DNA of 14,067 nucleotides from Cyanobacteria bacterium UBA11370 (GTDB lineage: Bacteria > Cyanobacteriota > Cyanobacteriia > Cyanobacteriales > Coleofasciculaceae): the NCBI GenBank assembly GCA_003486645.1, contig DNGI01000486.1, positions 1 through 14,067 of the forward strand, read 5' to 3'. Every line of letters begins with the position of its first letter. Position 1 is the first letter of the stretch. Shown here piece after piece: positions 13,933-14,067 of this stretch. Under the pieces are notes generated by a model. That model was not told the DNA's origin. It was given only the letters and a program-made list of their open reading frames with translations, and did not search any database. The translations under genes and the position numbers were made by a program.

Positions 13933-14067
13933 TTAATTTTCGGGAGTATGACAAATTAGAGCATCAGCCAAGTGTCTCAAATCTTCTAAGCCATTCGGCT
14001 GATTTCTGGAACTAACGGGAGGATAGAGGTAAGTTGTTGCTGCATTTATAGCCAGTCTAAATGATTT
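13933..14067 (-). CDS. C-terminal end of an unidentified minus-strand gene (partial)
   Basis: A frame open from the right edge to a TAA at 13933-13935 gives the last 44 residues of a protein that begins outside the window. The peptide has a balanced composition with a helical stretch (SFRLAINAATTYLYPP, then GLEDLRHLADALICHTPEN). I cannot assign a family from this. An open frame of this length can occur by chance, so coding status is moderately supported only. If real, the gene reads in the same direction as the signalling cluster, about 580 bp upstream of it. Confidence 0.45.
   Translation of the reverse strand, partial: KSFRLAINAATTYLYPPVSSRNQPNGLEDLRHLADALICHTPEN

Noticed and set aside
1..14067. 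tRNA, rRNA or known riboswitch
   Set aside because: I saw no cloverleaf, rRNA signature or recognisable aptamer on either strand by eye; a covariance-model search would be needed to be certain.

Overview
The window looks like chromosomal DNA of a cyanobacterium, most likely a filamentous one. It holds eleven copies of the HIP1 octamer GCGATCGC (for example at 1187, 1373, 2051, 3526, 4384, 4615, 7245, 7646, 9420 and 9921), heptanucleotide TTGGTTG/TTAGTTG arrays between genes, a Uma2-type protein with an AEQERER coiled-coil tail, a FecR/CHASE2-cyclase pair and a CheC-containing chemotaxis cluster. Naming a genus would be a guess.

Layout, plus strand, left half. A multi-helix protein of the TM_helix-repeat/mechanosensitive-channel type (389-2152) is followed by a secreted FecR-domain protein (2374-3171), a membrane CHASE2 adenylate cyclase (3397-5412) and a Uma2-family protein (5517-6470). 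Intergenic DNA between them carries palindromes and heptamer arrays.

Middle, 6471-7900. This is an accessory-looking patch. It has a 93-bp MITE-like element with imperfect terminal inverted repeats and an exact 9-bp flanking direct repeat. Next is a small divergent unknown gene (6656-6931, minus), then three copies of the perfect palindrome ATCACGTGAT. These lie just upstream of a gene whose ribbon-helix-helix head and coiled-coil tail are in different reading frames. A 43-codon signal-peptide-like ORF (7591-7722, minus) closes the patch.

Right half, minus strand. A signalling cluster reads leftward: response regulator-adenylate cyclase (13353-12220), CheY-like receiver (12159-11782), CheC phosphatase overlapping it by 4 bp (11785-11186), a soluble poly-HAMP chemoreceptor (11026-9152) with its own terminator, and CheB methylesterase (8943-7903). 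CheA, CheW and CheR are not in the window. The right edge holds the last 44 codons of another minus-strand gene.

Possible joint function (inference). Two class III cyclases, one reading a periplasmic/CHASE2 signal and one a phosphorelay signal, flank chemotaxis proteins, so the region may link cAMP to taxis or motility. The best candidates for something undescribed are the frame-broken RHH/coiled-coil gene with its iterated palindromes, and the MITE next to it.
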